Source: Colias croceus (lineage: Eukaryota > Arthropoda > Insecta > Lepidoptera > Pieridae). Taken from it: a stretch of 64,000 bases of DNA. Below are positions 36,195 through 50,000 of the stretch, piece after piece. Within the stretch, counting starts at the first letter, position 1; each line of letters opens with the position of its first letter. The stretch covers positions 3,682,501 through 3,746,500 of the forward strand of contig NC_059565.1 in assembly GCF_905220415.1 (NCBI RefSeq). The letters are read 5' to 3'. Both the position numbers and the translations under genes were made by a program. The notes under the pieces were generated by a model. It searched no databases, was not told the origin of the DNA, and saw nothing but the letters and a program-made list of their open reading frames with translations.

Positions 36195-36430
36195 ACGGTG
36201 CATTTACTTCAAACGAGCGAATGCTCATTCTAACCACACTATGTAAAATTGTTTTAGTGTAAACAGGCGTAGACCATTCTTTCGTTGTTTTTAGTGCGTT
36301 CGAAAATATTCTATGCAATGTTCTAATACTGAACAACACTAAATACGAGTTTTCGTTTACACTAAAAGATCACGAAAGAATGCTCTTGCTCTAGCCTCTA
36401 GCTCTGTTCGTTTGATGTAAATTCATTATG
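36195..36430. mobile_element. MITE, ACGGTGCATTTACATCA family, second copy (inverted)
   Basis: Starts TTACGGTGCATTTACTTCAA and shares the ACTAAAAGATCACGAAAGAA block with the copy at 32.2 kb in inverse order. Its right end was copied in the 395-bp duplication. Confidence 0.75.
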
Positions 36431-37198
36431 TACCGTGATGCTTGAATTGTATTCATGCTCGTAATTTCTATGTTTCTGTGTTAATTGTATCCTTATGTAG
36501 GTATAGGTGTATAGTTTTTTGTCTCTTATTTTTAAGAAATATTGTTTTGTTTTCCAAAGAAATAAATGATAAACTCCATCCAGTCGTTTTTTTTTTTAAT
36601 CCATCCTCCGAAACTTTCGCATTTATAATATTCACATAATATTATTAGGATTTGTTAAGGCGACTACACCACCGAAACTGAACCGTGAACCGTGAAACAC
36701 CGAAACCGAGCTAGATTTTTTAAATTTGATCTGGTTAAGGAGTAAAAAAATAAAATGTTCGGTGGCGCTAGTTTCGGTGGTGTAGGCCTACACCACCGAA
36801 ACTCGTTTGATGTAAATTCATTATGTACCGTGATGCTTGAATTGTATTCATGCTCGTAATTTCTATGTTTCTGTGTTAATTGTATCCTTATGTAGGTATA
36901 GGTGTATAGTTTTTTGTCTCTTATTTTTAAGAAATATTGTTTTGTTTTCCAAAGAAATAAATGATAAACTCCATCCAGTCGTTTTTTTTTTTTAATCCAT
37001 CCTCCGAAACTTTCGCATTTATAATATTCACATAATATTATTAGGATTTGTTAAGGCGACTACACCACCGAAACTGAACCGTGAACCGTGAAACACCGAA
37101 ACCGAGCTAGATTTTTTAAATTTGATCTGGTTTAGGAGTAAAAAAATAAAATGTTCGGTGGCGCTAGTTTCGGTGGTGTAGGCCTACACCACCGAAAC
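36409..37198 (+). repeat. 395-bp tandem duplication (two copies)
   Basis: The sequence from CGTTTGATGTAAATTCATTA at 36409 recurs at 36804 with very few changes. The unit joins the tail of the 36195-36430 MITE to the left half of the TTAA element, so it arose after both had inserted. Confidence 0.85.
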
Positions 37199-37547
37199 TA
37201 GCGCCACCGAACATTTTATTTTTTTACTCCTTAACCAGATCAAATTTAAAAAATCTAGCTCGGTACTTTGCTAGTATATTACTTGTAGTATTTTTGGTAT
37301 TACTTTTCACTATTCTAACTGTTCATTATTCTAGAGAACTTTTGATTACCGCCAAAAGTGGCCACTTTTGGCGGTAATCAAAAGTTCTCCTAATTTACCG
37401 AATGCAAAATAATGAAAAGTAATACCAAAAATACTACAAGTAATATACTAGCAAAGTACCGAGCTAGATTTTTTAAATTTGATCTGGTTTAGGAGTAAAA
37501 AAATAAAATGTTGGGGGGGCGCTAGTTTCGGTGGTGTAGTCGCCTTA
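36655..37547. mobile_element. TTAA-flanked fold-back element with internal duplication and palindromes
   Basis: Begins TTAAGGCGACTACACCACCG and ends with its complement (..GTCGCCTTAA). Between lie a 395-bp repeat of the left part together with flanking sequence, palindromic junctions GGTGTAGGCCTACACC near 36786 and 37180, and a third palindrome centred near 37360 (GGCGGTAATCAAAAG arms). No coding capacity seen. TTAA suggests piggyBac-type mobilisation. Confidence 0.75.
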
Positions 37548-38763
37548 AAAAAAGGTTGGCACTTGCATTTTGTCACTAATGCGTAATGCATCATATTATT
37601 TAAGAGTATCTGCTGACGTTAGATTTTATGCTAAGAAAGATTTTTCAATTCGATCTAGTAGTTCCTAAGATAAGCGCGTCCATCAAACAGATACATAATA
37701 TTAGTAAACAACAACTACCTTTTATACTGTCATCCCAAAGACATTACTTGCTAAGAACCAGATCACACCGGTTCAGAATTGACAGGAAATACTTCATTCA
37801 TTAGATTGCAAGTGGGGCGATGCCCTGTTGTTAATTCACTATTGTTTCGTCATCTTTACAACTGGGATTTACATTCTTATATTATGTCTTATCACAGATA
37901 ATATTATACTATGCTAGTACTACCTATTTTAAAAACCTTTCTCTTGAATCACTCTATATCTAATAGATATTAAAAAAAAAAAAACTGCATGCCTGCGAAG
38001 AACACCATTGTAACTTGCCTATGCTAAACAGTTTACCTGCGTCCTATTTCATAAAAAGTCTACAAGTTGTTAAGGTTGTTTCTTAGTTTCGTTTAAAACT
38101 CTGTGACTCGAGAATGATTGGATAATATTAGTATGTACCAGTATGAACTATTTTCACAATGGTATTTGACATTAGTTAGTAGAGATTCATTCGTAGACGA
38201 ACCCGCGGGCAAAAGCTAGTAGGTACATATTTATGTAGCTTATATTGTTTCCTTACTAACTTACTTACTTAATATGTACAATAATACTCTGCTACATCTT
38301 TCATTGTATTTTCTGCCCTATCAAGCATCATCAAAATACGTCTAGTAGTTTTCGCGTACTGAAAGAACAATAAAATGTACATTCTTACAAATTTTCGCGA
38401 ATATGTTTTACTAGAATATATTTATATGTCGATTGACGACCGTACTAATGACTGTCTCCGACTTACACATTAATTTGTTTTAAACTAAAAATACGATTTT
38501 CAGCAAACAGCCAACATAATCTAACTTTATTGTTTTCACATTCCAGTGTCTTCCACCTTCAGGCTCCAGCATCAGACAATCTTGACCTTACTTACCTATT
38601 ACCATAGTAACGTTCGATATTGTACTTTCCACAATTGATGGCGTGTATGGTTTAAAATAAAAATGTTTAAATCATTTAAGTATGTTGTTAAGTTGTTTGT
38701 TCTAAGAAGACAGTAATTTCTAAGATAGTTAACTGTTTCATAAAAAAAAAATTGTTTTTTTAG

Positions 38764-38851
38764 TAGCGCCATCTGTTGTAGAGTAGAAACAGCGCTTGTT
38801 TCACATATGTTTGTTATAGTGTATAGTAATTGATAACAGATGGCGCTGATT
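38764..38851. mobile_element. Short MITE, AGCGCCATCTGTT ends
   Basis: AGCGCCATCTGTT ... AACAGATGGCGCT. Single ends of the same family occur at 6866-6880 and near 45635-45650. Confidence 0.7.
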
Positions 38852-38989
38852 TAAACTGCTGGCCGATTTTAAATTCAAAATATTATGTATAGCTTATCGC
38901 GAATCAATGTACTTAGGTGAGAAAAATAAAATCAACAACTTTATTTACATCATGATATCTATTATTTAATCAACCATTTTGAAACCAGA

Positions 38990-39176
38990 ACGTGAGCTAT
39001 CGTATAAGATGTTTTCATAGACAAAATGCTCACATTACTACAGCTAGAAAGGGGACATGGATTTTCAGGAAAAATTTTTTGATCTAATTTTATTGTTTAA
39101 GTATTTCTTACGTGATCAGTATACGCAATACTACAAGTTCCTTCGCGCTCAGTATACCAATAGTGGGACACCCTGT
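38990..39176 (+). mobile_element. ACAGGGTGTCCCA-family MITE, truncated copy
   Basis: Only the part from GAACGTGAGCTATCG to the terminal GTGGGACACCCTGTATG remains. Confidence 0.7.
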
Positions 39177-39293
39177 ATGCATGAGTTTGCAATGTACATG
39201 CATGGGCGTAGCTAGCCATGGGCTCAGGGTGGGGCAACAATAATAAAAAAAATTTAACTAGCAACTTTATCCGAGGTATAATCCCGTTTAATT

Positions 39294-39828
39294 TTTAGGG
39301 CTTCGAGCCTCTAAAAGAAAAAAAACGAAGCTCATATTGGATCACTTTGTTGTCCGTCTGTCTGTCTATCTAAAAATATTTTTTTCTCAGGAACGCGTCG
39401 CGGTATCAAGCTGAAATTAATATTGAACACTAAAATCTACCGTCTCTTGAAGCTGTAAAAAAAATCAAACTTATATACCAACGCAATCAAAAAGATACAG
39501 CCGTTTATCAAAACCTAAACGGTTCGCACTTCGTCCTTTATCTGCGCTATAAGACGTTATTTCATTGAAAATTTCAAAATTCTGGGTACACGAAGAAACC
39601 TGTAGGATTTGATTCCTTGCGATCCTTGCGGATGTCGAAAATTTTCAGCAAAAACGGCTGTATCTTTTTGATTGGGTTGACTAGTAGTTTGATTTTTTCA
39701 TAATTTCAGCATGATACCTCCATGCGTTTCAGAGAAAAATGGTCTTGACAGACAGACGGACAACAAAGTGATCCTATAAGGGTTCCGGTTTTTCTTTTTG
39801 TGGTTTGGAACCCTAAAAATATGGTTTG
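39294..39828. mobile_element. Element with TTTTAGGG..CC / GGAACCCTAAAA ends
   Basis: Inner inverted arms GATCACTTTGTTGTCCGTCT and complement flank two parallel segments with AAACGGCTGTATCTTTTTGA. A widespread insect repeat pattern; no coding potential. Confidence 0.6.
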
Positions 39829-40089
39829 GCTACTATATTATATAGTTTATCTTTCTATAGATACATTAATGTGATGTATTAATTTCTTTTTACCATGAAA
39901 TAAATAAACATGTAAACTAATATGAAATAAATAAACATGTAAAATAAACATGAAATAAATATAAATGGTAAATTAAACCATTTTAAATGGTAAACATATC
40001 CCAGTAATTAAAGCATATTTTAACCTCGCACTAAATTTCCGATGCAATTTCGTTTTTGTTTTAAAGTTTAGGGTCACTTACTGACCATA

Positions 40090-41160
40090 AAAACACAAAT
40101 TGCTGATAGATCCAGGTGGTGCTTCGCTCGCAATCTTAAAGAAAAATTTTTGGGCGATATTTCGGAGACTATCCACTTTAGAGCCAAAGTTATTTTGCCT
40201 TTTTTATAGGAAGTAAAATTTCGCATCTTTTATACCCTGTAAACTTTTTTGTAAAACTTACCGTGTACGATTTATGGCCCATTTAATGAACCGGTTTATC
40301 GTTTTGGCTAATAACTTTTAAAATATTGGATTAATCAATAAAATGCATTTATCAATTTTTTAAGATCACTTCATTCTCTACAACTTTTGTTCAACTACTA
40401 AATACTTAAACTTTTCTAGTGCCCATACTTTTTGAGTTTGTCGGCGGCCGGCGCTCGGCGGGTGACGCGGCCTAAAAATTTTTTTTTTACGGATGTAATG
40501 AAGACGAAAAAGAGATATCCAATGCAAGTGGATTTTTGATAAAATTTTGATTTTTTTTTATAGAAAAATTAATTTATAACACATTTTTCTAAATATCCTC
40601 CTTTCGTTTACTTTTATTTTATTCTTGCATCCGAATATAAAATAATATAAATTATAATATGTACTCAATATTATTCAGTTTTACGAAATACAATACCTAA
40701 CATAAAATATTTAAAAAGTCCATTAGGTACTATTGCAGGTGAGGAAATTAACTATTAATTTTGAAGAACTACCAGTACATAATTTTTAATTAGTTTCTTG
40801 AATTTGTAGCATTATATGGTATGCAATATGCATAGGTAATCCAAAACTTTAAAATTGTAGGCATTAGAAAAAAAACTTTTTAACAAAAGTTGTAGAGAAT
40901 AAACTGATCTTAAAAAATGGATAGATGTATTTTATTGATTAATCCAATATTTTAAGAGCCAAAAACGATAAACCAATTCATTTAATGGGCGATAAATAGT
41001 AAACGGTGAGTTTTCCAAAAAGAGTTTACAGGATATAAAAGATGCAAAATTTTACTTTCTACAAAAAGCCATAATACAACCTAAGACAATAACTTTTGCC
41101 CTAAAGTGGATAGTTTCCGTTAAGATTGCGATCGTGGCTATATGGATCTGCTTAGGCGCT
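40090..41160. mobile_element. Long imperfect inverted-repeat element
   Basis: Arms of about 290 bp (about 40105-40395 and 40870-41150) are related in inverted orientation. Shared blocks include ATTGGATTAATCAATAAAAT and AACTTTTGTTNAA, and TCTACAACTTTTGTTNAAC-type sequence at the inner ends. The central 450 bases are AT-rich and unrecognised. Confidence 0.65.
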
Positions 41161-41917
41161 GGGCGTATGACAATTTGTTAATCAGTAAAATTAGAGGTAA
41201 ATAATTGCACATAGGAATAGTGACTCACACAGACAAACGAAAAACAAAAGGATTACGTTTGTTTACGCATCGGGTCAATCTTGCGCAAACTTTCGAAAGT
41301 GAGTTTTCTTGCGGATATTAAGTTTTGTAGTCAGTAGTTAGATAATTTAATTTTTTAGATTTGGTTAGGTACCTTCCAGGCCAGAGCCAGGGTGGGGCAA
41401 GCGCCCCACCCTGCCCCACCGTGGCTACGCCCATGTGTACATGTACATTAATTAATAAAAAACACCTTCGACTTTATCTTTATAAGGAATAAAATAAAAC
41501 AAATAATTATTTTTAACAATAACATTTATTGCAACACCGAGTAGTAAATGAAAAACATTTAAAAAGTGCTCCTTAATTAATATCACATTTAATTTCGACA
41601 TTCACATTAAGTTATTTCATAAGATCCTATTTTTTACTTAAATATCTATAAATTTAAGGGAATTTCAAACACACATTCTTAAAATAAATATATTAAAACG
41701 TAAACATGAATTATTACTTAGGTACTTGTTAAAAATTTAAAGCATTTATCTGAGATTCACTAATTGTAATACAATAAACACATAACTAGAAAAAATATAA
41801 GTATGAAGATACTTTAATTATTATTAACAACTACAAAACATTTAGACTATATATGTTAATTATTTTAAATACAATCACATGAAAAAGGTGAGTAAAAAAA
41901 TTTCATAAGAAATATAT

Positions 41918-42088
41918 TTTAAAATATAAAAATGAATCCCAAAATGTGTTGGTAAGCGCATAACTTGAGAACAGCTGAACCGATTTCGTTAATTCTTTTT
42001 TTTTAATATTCCTTGAAGTTCGAGGATGGTTCTTATGTAGAGAAAACGTGAATATGTACCACGGGCGAAGCCGGGGCGGACCGCTAGT
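41918..42088 (+). mobile_element. HelD, complete
   Basis: GAATCCCAAAATGTGTTGGT near the start, GGGGCGGACCGCTAGT at the end. Confidence 0.8.
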
Positions 42089-42377
42089 TTTAAAATAAAA
42101 ATAAAAGGTTTTGAAATTCCCTTAAAAATAGTTATTACTTATTCTAAATTTACTACATTTACAAAACGCACAATAAAATAGTTTGGACCCAATACATTAT
42201 AATAATTGTATGAAGTTTTTAGTAATAAAAATATTTCATGATATACATTTTGTATTAAAATCTTCCATTTTCGTTAGATAAAAAATAGGTTAAAGGGCCA
42301 ATAAAAAAAAATACAAGGGCCAATACTTTTAAGAACTTAATATTATTTTATCTCTATAATGCACGATCGACAAAAAA

Positions 42378-42522
42378 AAAAGCATATGCCGAGCACACGT
42401 ATCAGAAGTGAAACTTCTTTGGCAAGATTCCAAAATCGTCACTTCACCCCATGAAGTGTCGGTATAGCCATGACACGACCTTGAAATTTTACTCTCAACC
42501 CGTCTAAAGAAATTTCACTTCA
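42378..42522 (-). mobile_element. P2 repeat
   Basis: Complete on the minus strand, GTGCTCGGCATATGC to GAAGTGAAATTTC. Confidence 0.75.
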
Positions 42523-42602
42523 AAATACATTAAAAAAGAGATTCTTTTTGAGATTCTACAAATAAATATGACATTTATGAATTTAAATATTTTAAAGTCG
42601 AT

Positions 42603-42742
42603 CCACCAATAATATGCGAGGAATGTGTATGTAAAGGACCAATCATATCGCTTCATTTAGTTTGAAGTTTGAAGCGATACTATTGGTTATTTACAAACAC
42701 ATTCCTCGCTACACATCCTCGAACATTATTGGTGGAAAAGCA
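42603..42742. mobile_element. Palindromic MITE
   Basis: TCCACCAATAATATGCGAGG and AATGTGTATGTAAA arms, complement on the right, with an inner palindrome GAAGCGATA. 140 bp. Confidence 0.75.
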
Positions 42743-43415
42743 CCCTAATTCTGTGTTTTTATTTTAATTATACCCTTTTAAAAATCCCCTTATTGTCAAA
42801 GTGAAAAAATTTAGAGGAATCTCAAAGAAAATTTTTTAGAATAATTAATTATGAGTATATTAATCCAAACAGAGAGTTTTATAATTTATTTATTTATACT
42901 TAATTTTCACTATAATTTCATGACTAGAACAACACTGAATATCAATTTTCTATACAGTTTATAATATTATACCTATACAGTATACAGTGTGGAAATTTCC
43001 GATGGGACTTGGAGGGAAAGTACTTGAAATCTTAGTTAGTTCGATTCCCGGTCGATGCAAATGAATTCTCGAAAATCTTTGAATGCAGTTCTATTTCTTT
43101 TTAAAAATAAAGGAATGTTTCCTTTAAGCAAAATTTGCTATCTTCAGTATTTAAAGTACTTTCCCTACAGGGCCCATCGAAAATTACCATACTGTATATT
43201 TCAATGACTATAAAACACATATCATAAAATAATATCTTCTATAAATCCTAAAAAAAACAATTTAACACCAATATTCACAATAAATGCAAAAAAAAAGTTT
43301 TGACACACCAATAAAACAATTAATGTAAAACTTATATAATCTGTGCCACAGTAAAAAGAATACAAATAGTAACGCAACTACGCTAAACCTCATTTTACAA
43401 CCGCCATTATATTAT

Positions 43416-43648
43416 ACTAGATTTCCACCCGCGGCTTCGCCGGCGTTTTCAAAGGAAAACCCGCATAGTTCCCGTTCCCGTTGCATTTCCGGGATAAAAC
43501 CATTTCTATGTGTTAATCCAAGTTACCCTCTATATGTGTGCTAAATTTCATTGTAATCGGTTCAGTAGAATTTGTGTGAAAGAGTAGGTAACAAACACAC
43601 ACACACACACATCCTCACAAACTTTCGCATTTATAATATTAAGTAGGA
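43416..43648 (-). mobile_element. HelB, complete
   Basis: ACTAGATTTCCACCCGCGGC to ATAATATTAAGTAGGA with (CA)n. Lies 260 bases past the anoctamin stop. Confidence 0.83.
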
Positions 43649-43848
43649 TTGTCGTCCAAATGCAAGGGTACTCGTGAAATACAATGAATTTACATAAAAA
43701 TCTGTTGAACTGAAGCTTGAATGATCTGAAATGTCGTTTCATAAGATGACGGCATTAGTTCCATATTTCACTATACATATATGAGAAATGTAGTGAAATT
43801 CGGAAGTAATAAAAAATATTATAAATATACAATACTGTATTACTATAA

Positions 43849-43854
43849 TTTATT
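43849..43854 (-). promoter_or_regulatory. Polyadenylation signal AATAAA of the anoctamin gene
   Basis: AATAAA on the minus strand, 55 bases after the TAA of exon W23, within AT-rich sequence. Good spacing for a short 3' UTR. Confidence 0.55.
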
Positions 43855-43908
43855 TACTCTCTGTCTGTCTGTATTATTCGTATTCTATTTACTATGTCTG
43901 TGTTTTAA

Positions 43909-44015
43909 TTAGTCTGTTATCTGTGGCGAAGATGGCCGCTGTGTGACAGCTACATGTGCGTCAAGACCGTCAGACGCTCGAGATGGACGCCGTAGCCATG
44001 GGCCTTGGCGTTCTG
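43909..44015 (-). CDS. Anoctamin exon W23: alternative or true terminal exon
   Basis: The acceptor CCATTTAG at 44016 is followed by an open, GC-rich frame, ERQGPWLRRPSRASDGLDAH and VAVTQRPSSPQITD, ending in TAA at 43909. The phase fits the GT donor inside W22 (one base plus two). TAGCAG at the acceptor allows a one-codon NAGNAG variant. An AATAAA lies about 55 bases downstream (43849-43854), which supports this as the 3' end. The tail is not one I recognise from other anoctamins. Confidence 0.72.
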
Positions 44016-47000
44016 CTAAATGGAGTTAAAAATAAATGGAATAATTATGTTTGCTTGTGTTTTATTTAATAAGATCTTCTATACAAAATTGAGTGATTCT
44101 ATTTTCTTCTAACTATTATTTTATACCACTTTTTATAATCATACAAATCAACCCCCCCCCCCCCCCCCGATTATATTATTATACAAAAAACACACAAAAT
44201 AAAATAAAAATATAACTTCAAAAGAGTCAAATAATCTACCAACCTGCATTCTCACTCTTCTGCGTTATAAGTTGTCTGTACTCAGTCGACAGACGGCGTC
44301 TCCCGTGCTCATACTTCGCTTCCTTCGCCAATAACGCTTCTCTTTGTATCTGCGTGCGGAGTTCTGTTGGCACGTCTGGTATGAACAACTGCATCAGACC
44401 GGTTAGACCGAATACTACGTGCTAAAAATAAAGAAATATTTATTGAAAAATATTAACCTGATCGATATTTTTGAAGTGAAACTTCTTTATTGGGGTTGGA
44501 AAAAAATTTAGTGCAACATTTTTTCGTTATGCGTGACATTTCTCCGTTGCGCGCCATCTTTTTCTTATCCCTACCACGCGTGATTCGACGTATTTCTGTA
44601 AAGTTGCATATAGTAAATTATTTTTTTTAAAAATAAGGTCATAGAGAAGTTTCACTTCTTAAGTGTGTACACTAGTACACGCACACATTTTTTATTTTAG
44701 TCAGTAATTAAATACTGGAGTAACTATATTTTGTTTGTGGAAAAATGTATGTTTTGAACAAATACATCAGACCTGTCAGACCGTGCGTTTTAAAAAGAGA
44801 TAAAAAATATTTATTGAAAAAAAAATAATAATTACTTTTTATATTATGATCCAGGCCATTAAATGAATGTACCTATATGAAACTATACGGTTGGATATAA
44901 TATAGGCAGTTAACTAAATCGAATATGATTCTGTATGTATTTATATCGAACACATGCCAGTAATGTAGACCATAGGGGTCAGCGTGGTCGGGGGGTTGCG
45001 GTAACCCCTTTACTTATGTGTATAATATTTATGTATTAGTGTGTATATGAATGTATGTTTGTGTATTTTTATTTTTATATAGGCGGTGTTTTGTGCATGT
45101 AGTGTATAATATATTACCTCAAAAACAACCACAAAGGCTAATCTAGCAGCAAACACATGCCAATAATGAGGTGATAGGCCATAGGGGTCAGCGTGGTCAG
45201 GGGGGTTTCGGTAACCCCGGTACGCACACGTGGGGGGGTCGACTTCGTTCTCATCAGCACCCCAGTCTTCTCTGTAGTCTGATGTGTTGAATACTTGGAG
45301 GGAAAAAAATTGAATTTACTGTAGGGTTCGTTTTTATGTACTTACGGTAAACGTAACTTACGTATACCGTAGCTAGGTAAGATATTGAAAAAACAAACAT
45401 GGAAGTTGAGTTTACAACAAAGAATCAACATTAAAATATAAGGATAAACCTAGGTAACAGTAGTAACAGCAAAGTTATGTGTTCATTTCAAAAACTCGAG
45501 AAAATTCAGAATCGATGGCATTCAAATGACATGATGTGTAACACTCCGTATAAAGTTTTTTTTGTCTAATTTTTCCTCATTTCTTATCCATGCAATAACA
45601 CAGTCATATTAAATCTGGCGACAATTTAAATCAGCGCCATCTGTTTTTGTATACCTTACATTATACTCATTTAATTTTTACCTCAAATAACCATATATGA
45701 CTACTTTTACATATTAAATATAATTTATTTCATGTGAATCGATTTATATCACACTAGCTTTCCGCCCGCGGCTTCGCCCGCGTTTTCAAAGAAAAACCCG
45801 CATAGTTCCCGTTCCCGTGGGATTTCAGGGATAAAACCTAGCCTATGTTACTCGTGGATAATGTAGCTTTCGAATGGTGAAAGAATTTTTCAAATCTGCC
45901 AAGTAGTTTCGGAGCCTATTCAATTCATACAAACAAACAAACAAACAAAAAATCAAACCTTTCCTCTTTATAATATTTGTATAGATTGAGACTCATAAAA
46001 CAATATTAAATGCTGTATTCTTTCATAAATTCATCAAAATGTTTGTGAGAAACCAAGAACATATTACACATTAAATCAAATTAATCCTACTAATATTATA
46101 AATGCGAAAGTTTGCGAGGATGTGTGTGTGTGTGTTTGTTACTCTTACACGCAAATATGTACTAAGCAAATACTACTGAACCGATTACAATGAAATTTAG
46201 CACACATATAGAGGGTAACTTGGATTAACACATAGGGTAGGTTTTATCCCGGAAATCCCACGGGAACGGGATCTATACGGGTTTTACTTTGAAAACGCGG
46301 GCGAAGACGCGGGCGGAAAGCTAGTTTTACAATAAATTATACTTACATGATAAAGAATGATCTATATATCCAGATAATGTATAATCTGGAGAATATACAT
46401 ATTTGTACACCATTCTTGGAATGAAGTCGCTTGTATACGCTATGACGAAAGCCTGAAATATAACATATTATTAGTTTTTGTAGTTTATTTGCTATGAATA
46501 AAGATTTTAAATTTTCTTTTGTGTTTCATTTTATGCCAATGTTGTAGTTTAGATTATTTTTTTATTTATAGATAGATAAATAAATGTGAAAGTCCTGTTT
46601 TTGCCTTATTTTTATTTTATAAGCTACTGCTAATATAATATTATAATAATTTAGTATTATATTGTCGTGTTTTTGATTTATTAATTTTTATTATTAATAA
46701 AGTATTGAATTAAAGACAAAAATATACTTACATTCGATACAACAGCCGCATATGTGATGCCTCTTAGAATTCCGTACCTTAAATATAACAAAAAACATAT
46801 CTCAAATTTGAAGGTAATATTTTATAGCCTGAAACATTACATACATCTATAGTAACGGCACCAGTCTTGTACAGATTAAGGAAAAAAATTGAAGTTTTTT
46901 GCAAATTTCTTATAGGTTTTTTAACTTTATTGTACATAGGCTAGGTTTTATCTAGGTTTTTAAATTATCTCATAATAATTATAATAAAACTAGCATTCTG

Positions 47001-50000
47001 CCCGCGTTTTGAAAGAAAAACCCGCATAGTTCCCGTTCCTGTGGGATTTCCGGGATAAAACCTATCCTATATTATTCGTGGATAATGTAGTTTTCGAATG
47101 GTGAAAGAATTTTTAAAATCGGTCCAGTAGTTTATGAGCCTATTCATTACAATCAAACAAAAAAAAATCCTCTTTATAAAATCCATAAATATAAATATGT
47201 TGGGTCTTGTTATGTGCGGGTGTAATAAAAGATGAATAACTACGCAAAAGGTTATTTTTCGTTAACTACATATATTTATCCGTATGTAATTAATATTCGA
47301 CCTAATGCGACCCACCCGCGTCCCGACAAGCCCGTGACTGTCTGTGCATAGCGCACGAACTGTTTATATATGAGTTACCGTGTGAACTTTCTTAGCGTTA
47401 CACTTGAAATTCGATAACTCATAAATTGGCTTGTCGACGCTACATCATTCCCCCCTTAAAAAATAAAAAGGGTATACAAGTAAAAAAAAACTTACAATTA
47501 AACTAAACATTAAACAGATGGGTGTATATAAAGTGTCGCTATATAAGGTTACAAAATGTTTACAATATAAAGTATAAAAAATGTTCACAATATAAATCAA
47601 TCATAACGTATACAAGTGGTTAACAGTTAACACCTAATTTCGTTAAACTATTTATGTTATTACAAAAACTCGGTTGGGTCTTCTAAGTGGCGTGCGATAA
47701 TTGTTACACGTCATCTAACACTTAGTAACATTAACATTTCAAATCCCAATACGTTTTTCTTACACTTGTATCGTTTAATATTACAAAAGCTATTACTATA
47801 CACTCATAAGCCATAAATCAAAAGTACTTAAATTTCTAAGTAGTAAACATTTCAATAAAAACTCACAAACATAAATTTGAAATACCATACTTAAAACGTT
47901 AAACCATTAACAATGAACTCGTTTCAAATTTCATAAGTGCTATTATTTATTAAATACGATGTGTTGATTACTAAGTATTTATTATACATTTCTATGAAGT
48001 CTTATATGAATACTTATAATCATCGTAATTCTAATAAATTTAAAATAGTTGAAACAATTACAAATACCTAAATCGTACTGGTAATCGTATAGCTCTTCCA
48101 CTACGCGTGGTATGTGTATTAGGCAATTCGCTACTTGGAATTTGTAATGGAACCTCAGTATCTGCCCCAGATTTCGTATCACTATCATCATTCAAATAAT
48201 ATGCAGGTTTTAGACGGTCTACAGATATTCTAACTTTCCTGCCAGTCATTTGAATGTAAAATACCTTTTCCTCTCGACTCAACACACGATAAGGACCGTC
48301 GTATGTTGGTTATAGAGGCTTACGCACTGCGTCGTTTCTTACAAAAACATAATCGCATTTTTCTAAATCGGGGTGAATATATATGTTCCGTCTTACATTC
48401 TGCCTAATAGCTACTGACTGATATTTCCTAATAGTATCTCGTAATTTACTTACATACTCAAGACTGCTATCTATTTCAAAACTCGATTTTTTATCGTAAT
48501 AATCACTACACAGTACACTCACTCGCGGATCGGTTATTTTTCGACACTGGTAAAATTAAAACATTTCTGATTGCGCCGGTGTCCACTAAAAACTTAATAG
48601 ATGCTGCTTCCGCCACACACAAGGTTGAAAGCACTTGCTGGCATTGTTCTTATAGCGGTAATGGTAATAACATAACCAATTTGGTCTTCTCTGTTTTGAT
48701 ATTCCTGCACGATCGTGATTTTGAGATGCGGAACGATGCGTGCTATTTCCATACCTTCGACCGCTAAACGATTTTCCTCTCGAGCCTGCACATTCCAGCT
48801 GGTTTACCCGCTGCTTTAGTTGTGCTAACTGCTCGAGAAGGGTATACTGTACCGACGAAACTGCTCGAACTGGAACTGCCGATTTCATTTTTAATTATTA
48901 ACAAACGATATCTATGCAATTCACTATAATAATGTTCACTTTTCGCCGGGAGTCACCAATGTTGGGGCTTGTTATGTGCGGGTGTAATAAAAGATGAATA
49001 ACTACGCAAAAGGTTATTTTTCGTTAACTACATATATTTATCAGTATGTAATTAATATTCGACCTAATGCGACCCACCCGCGTCCCGACAAGCCCGTGAC
49101 TGTCTGTGCATAGCGCACGAACTGTTTATATATGAGTTACCGTGTGAACTTTCTTAGCGTTACACTTGAAATTCGATAACTCATAAATTGGCTTGTCGAC
49201 GCTACAAATACTTACCAAGCGCCAATATCTTCGACTCTTTCAGCCAACGGTCGTCTCGCTTGTGTCACCATTTTGTACGCGTCTAATCTGATTTCCGCAA
49301 TATTATTGAGTAAAGCGAATAATGGTGCTAGAGGGAATGCCGCTACGAATAATGTAACGAAACCGTATTGGAGTACTGAAATAAAAAAAAAAAAAAGTTG
49401 TGTGTTTTTATGAAACCACGGTAAAAGTGAAACTTTTTTTTCACACTATAGACATTTAACTAAAAATTATCGTATTTGTACGATAATTATCGTACGTATC
49501 GTGCGTCACGCGACATGCGCTACACAGACTAAACAGTTTGAGACGATGTAATAAAAGTTTCACTTTAAAAATTAAAAAAAATAATAATAAAATAAACACA
49601 TGAAATTATTTTATTGATAAATCTTATATATAAAATTCTTATAAATAAATCTTATACCTATATTATTCGCAACCGATAGGGGCTCCTGAAAATCAGTGCT
49701 GTTAGTGTTGCTATGGGGCACTACAGCTTTTAACTGAGTAGTCCCTTTTGATGATGGACATTACCACACAGTACTTTGTTGTTGTTTTTAGTTATATTTT
49801 TTAAGTTTAGTTATAAGGTATTTATATTATTTTATTTGTTATGTTTTAAGTAAGTTTTATTAGTTTTTAAGTTCTATTGGTTTTTTGTTTTCTTGTTTTT
49901 TGTATCTGTGTGGTGTGTTTTGTGGTCAATAAATTTTTTTATTATTTAAAAAAAAAAAATCCCCTATCGCAATGTTAGTTACCATACTCCTCCAACACAG

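Larger units (their letters stand above)
39201..41444. mobile_element. 2.2-kb DNA transposon relic, CATGGGCGTAGC ends
   Basis: Starts CATGGGCGTAGCTAGCCATG..CAGGGTGGGGCA and ends TGCCCCACCGTGGCTACGCC CATG in inverted form. It holds two further insertions: an AGGGTTCC element (39294-39828) and a long inverted-repeat element (about 40090-41160). No transposase frame is visible. Confidence 0.65.
47198..49206 (-). mobile_element. Young, internally deleted LTR retrotransposon (Ty3/gypsy type) inside an anoctamin intron
   Basis: Two 247-bp direct LTRs (47198-47444 and 48960-49206) differ at only two positions as read. They start and end TG..CA, and AATA flanks both sides as the target duplication. 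Inside, on the minus strand, are a primer-binding-like stretch next to the 5' LTR (TGGTGACTCCCGGCG), a gag remnant with a Cys/His knuckle-like motif, a protease fragment with DTG (near 48575-48583) in another frame, an integrase C-terminal fragment with an in-frame stop, and a purine tract (AAGGGGGG) before the 3' LTR. Reverse transcriptase, RNase H and the integrase core are absent. It cannot move by itself. Confidence 0.92.
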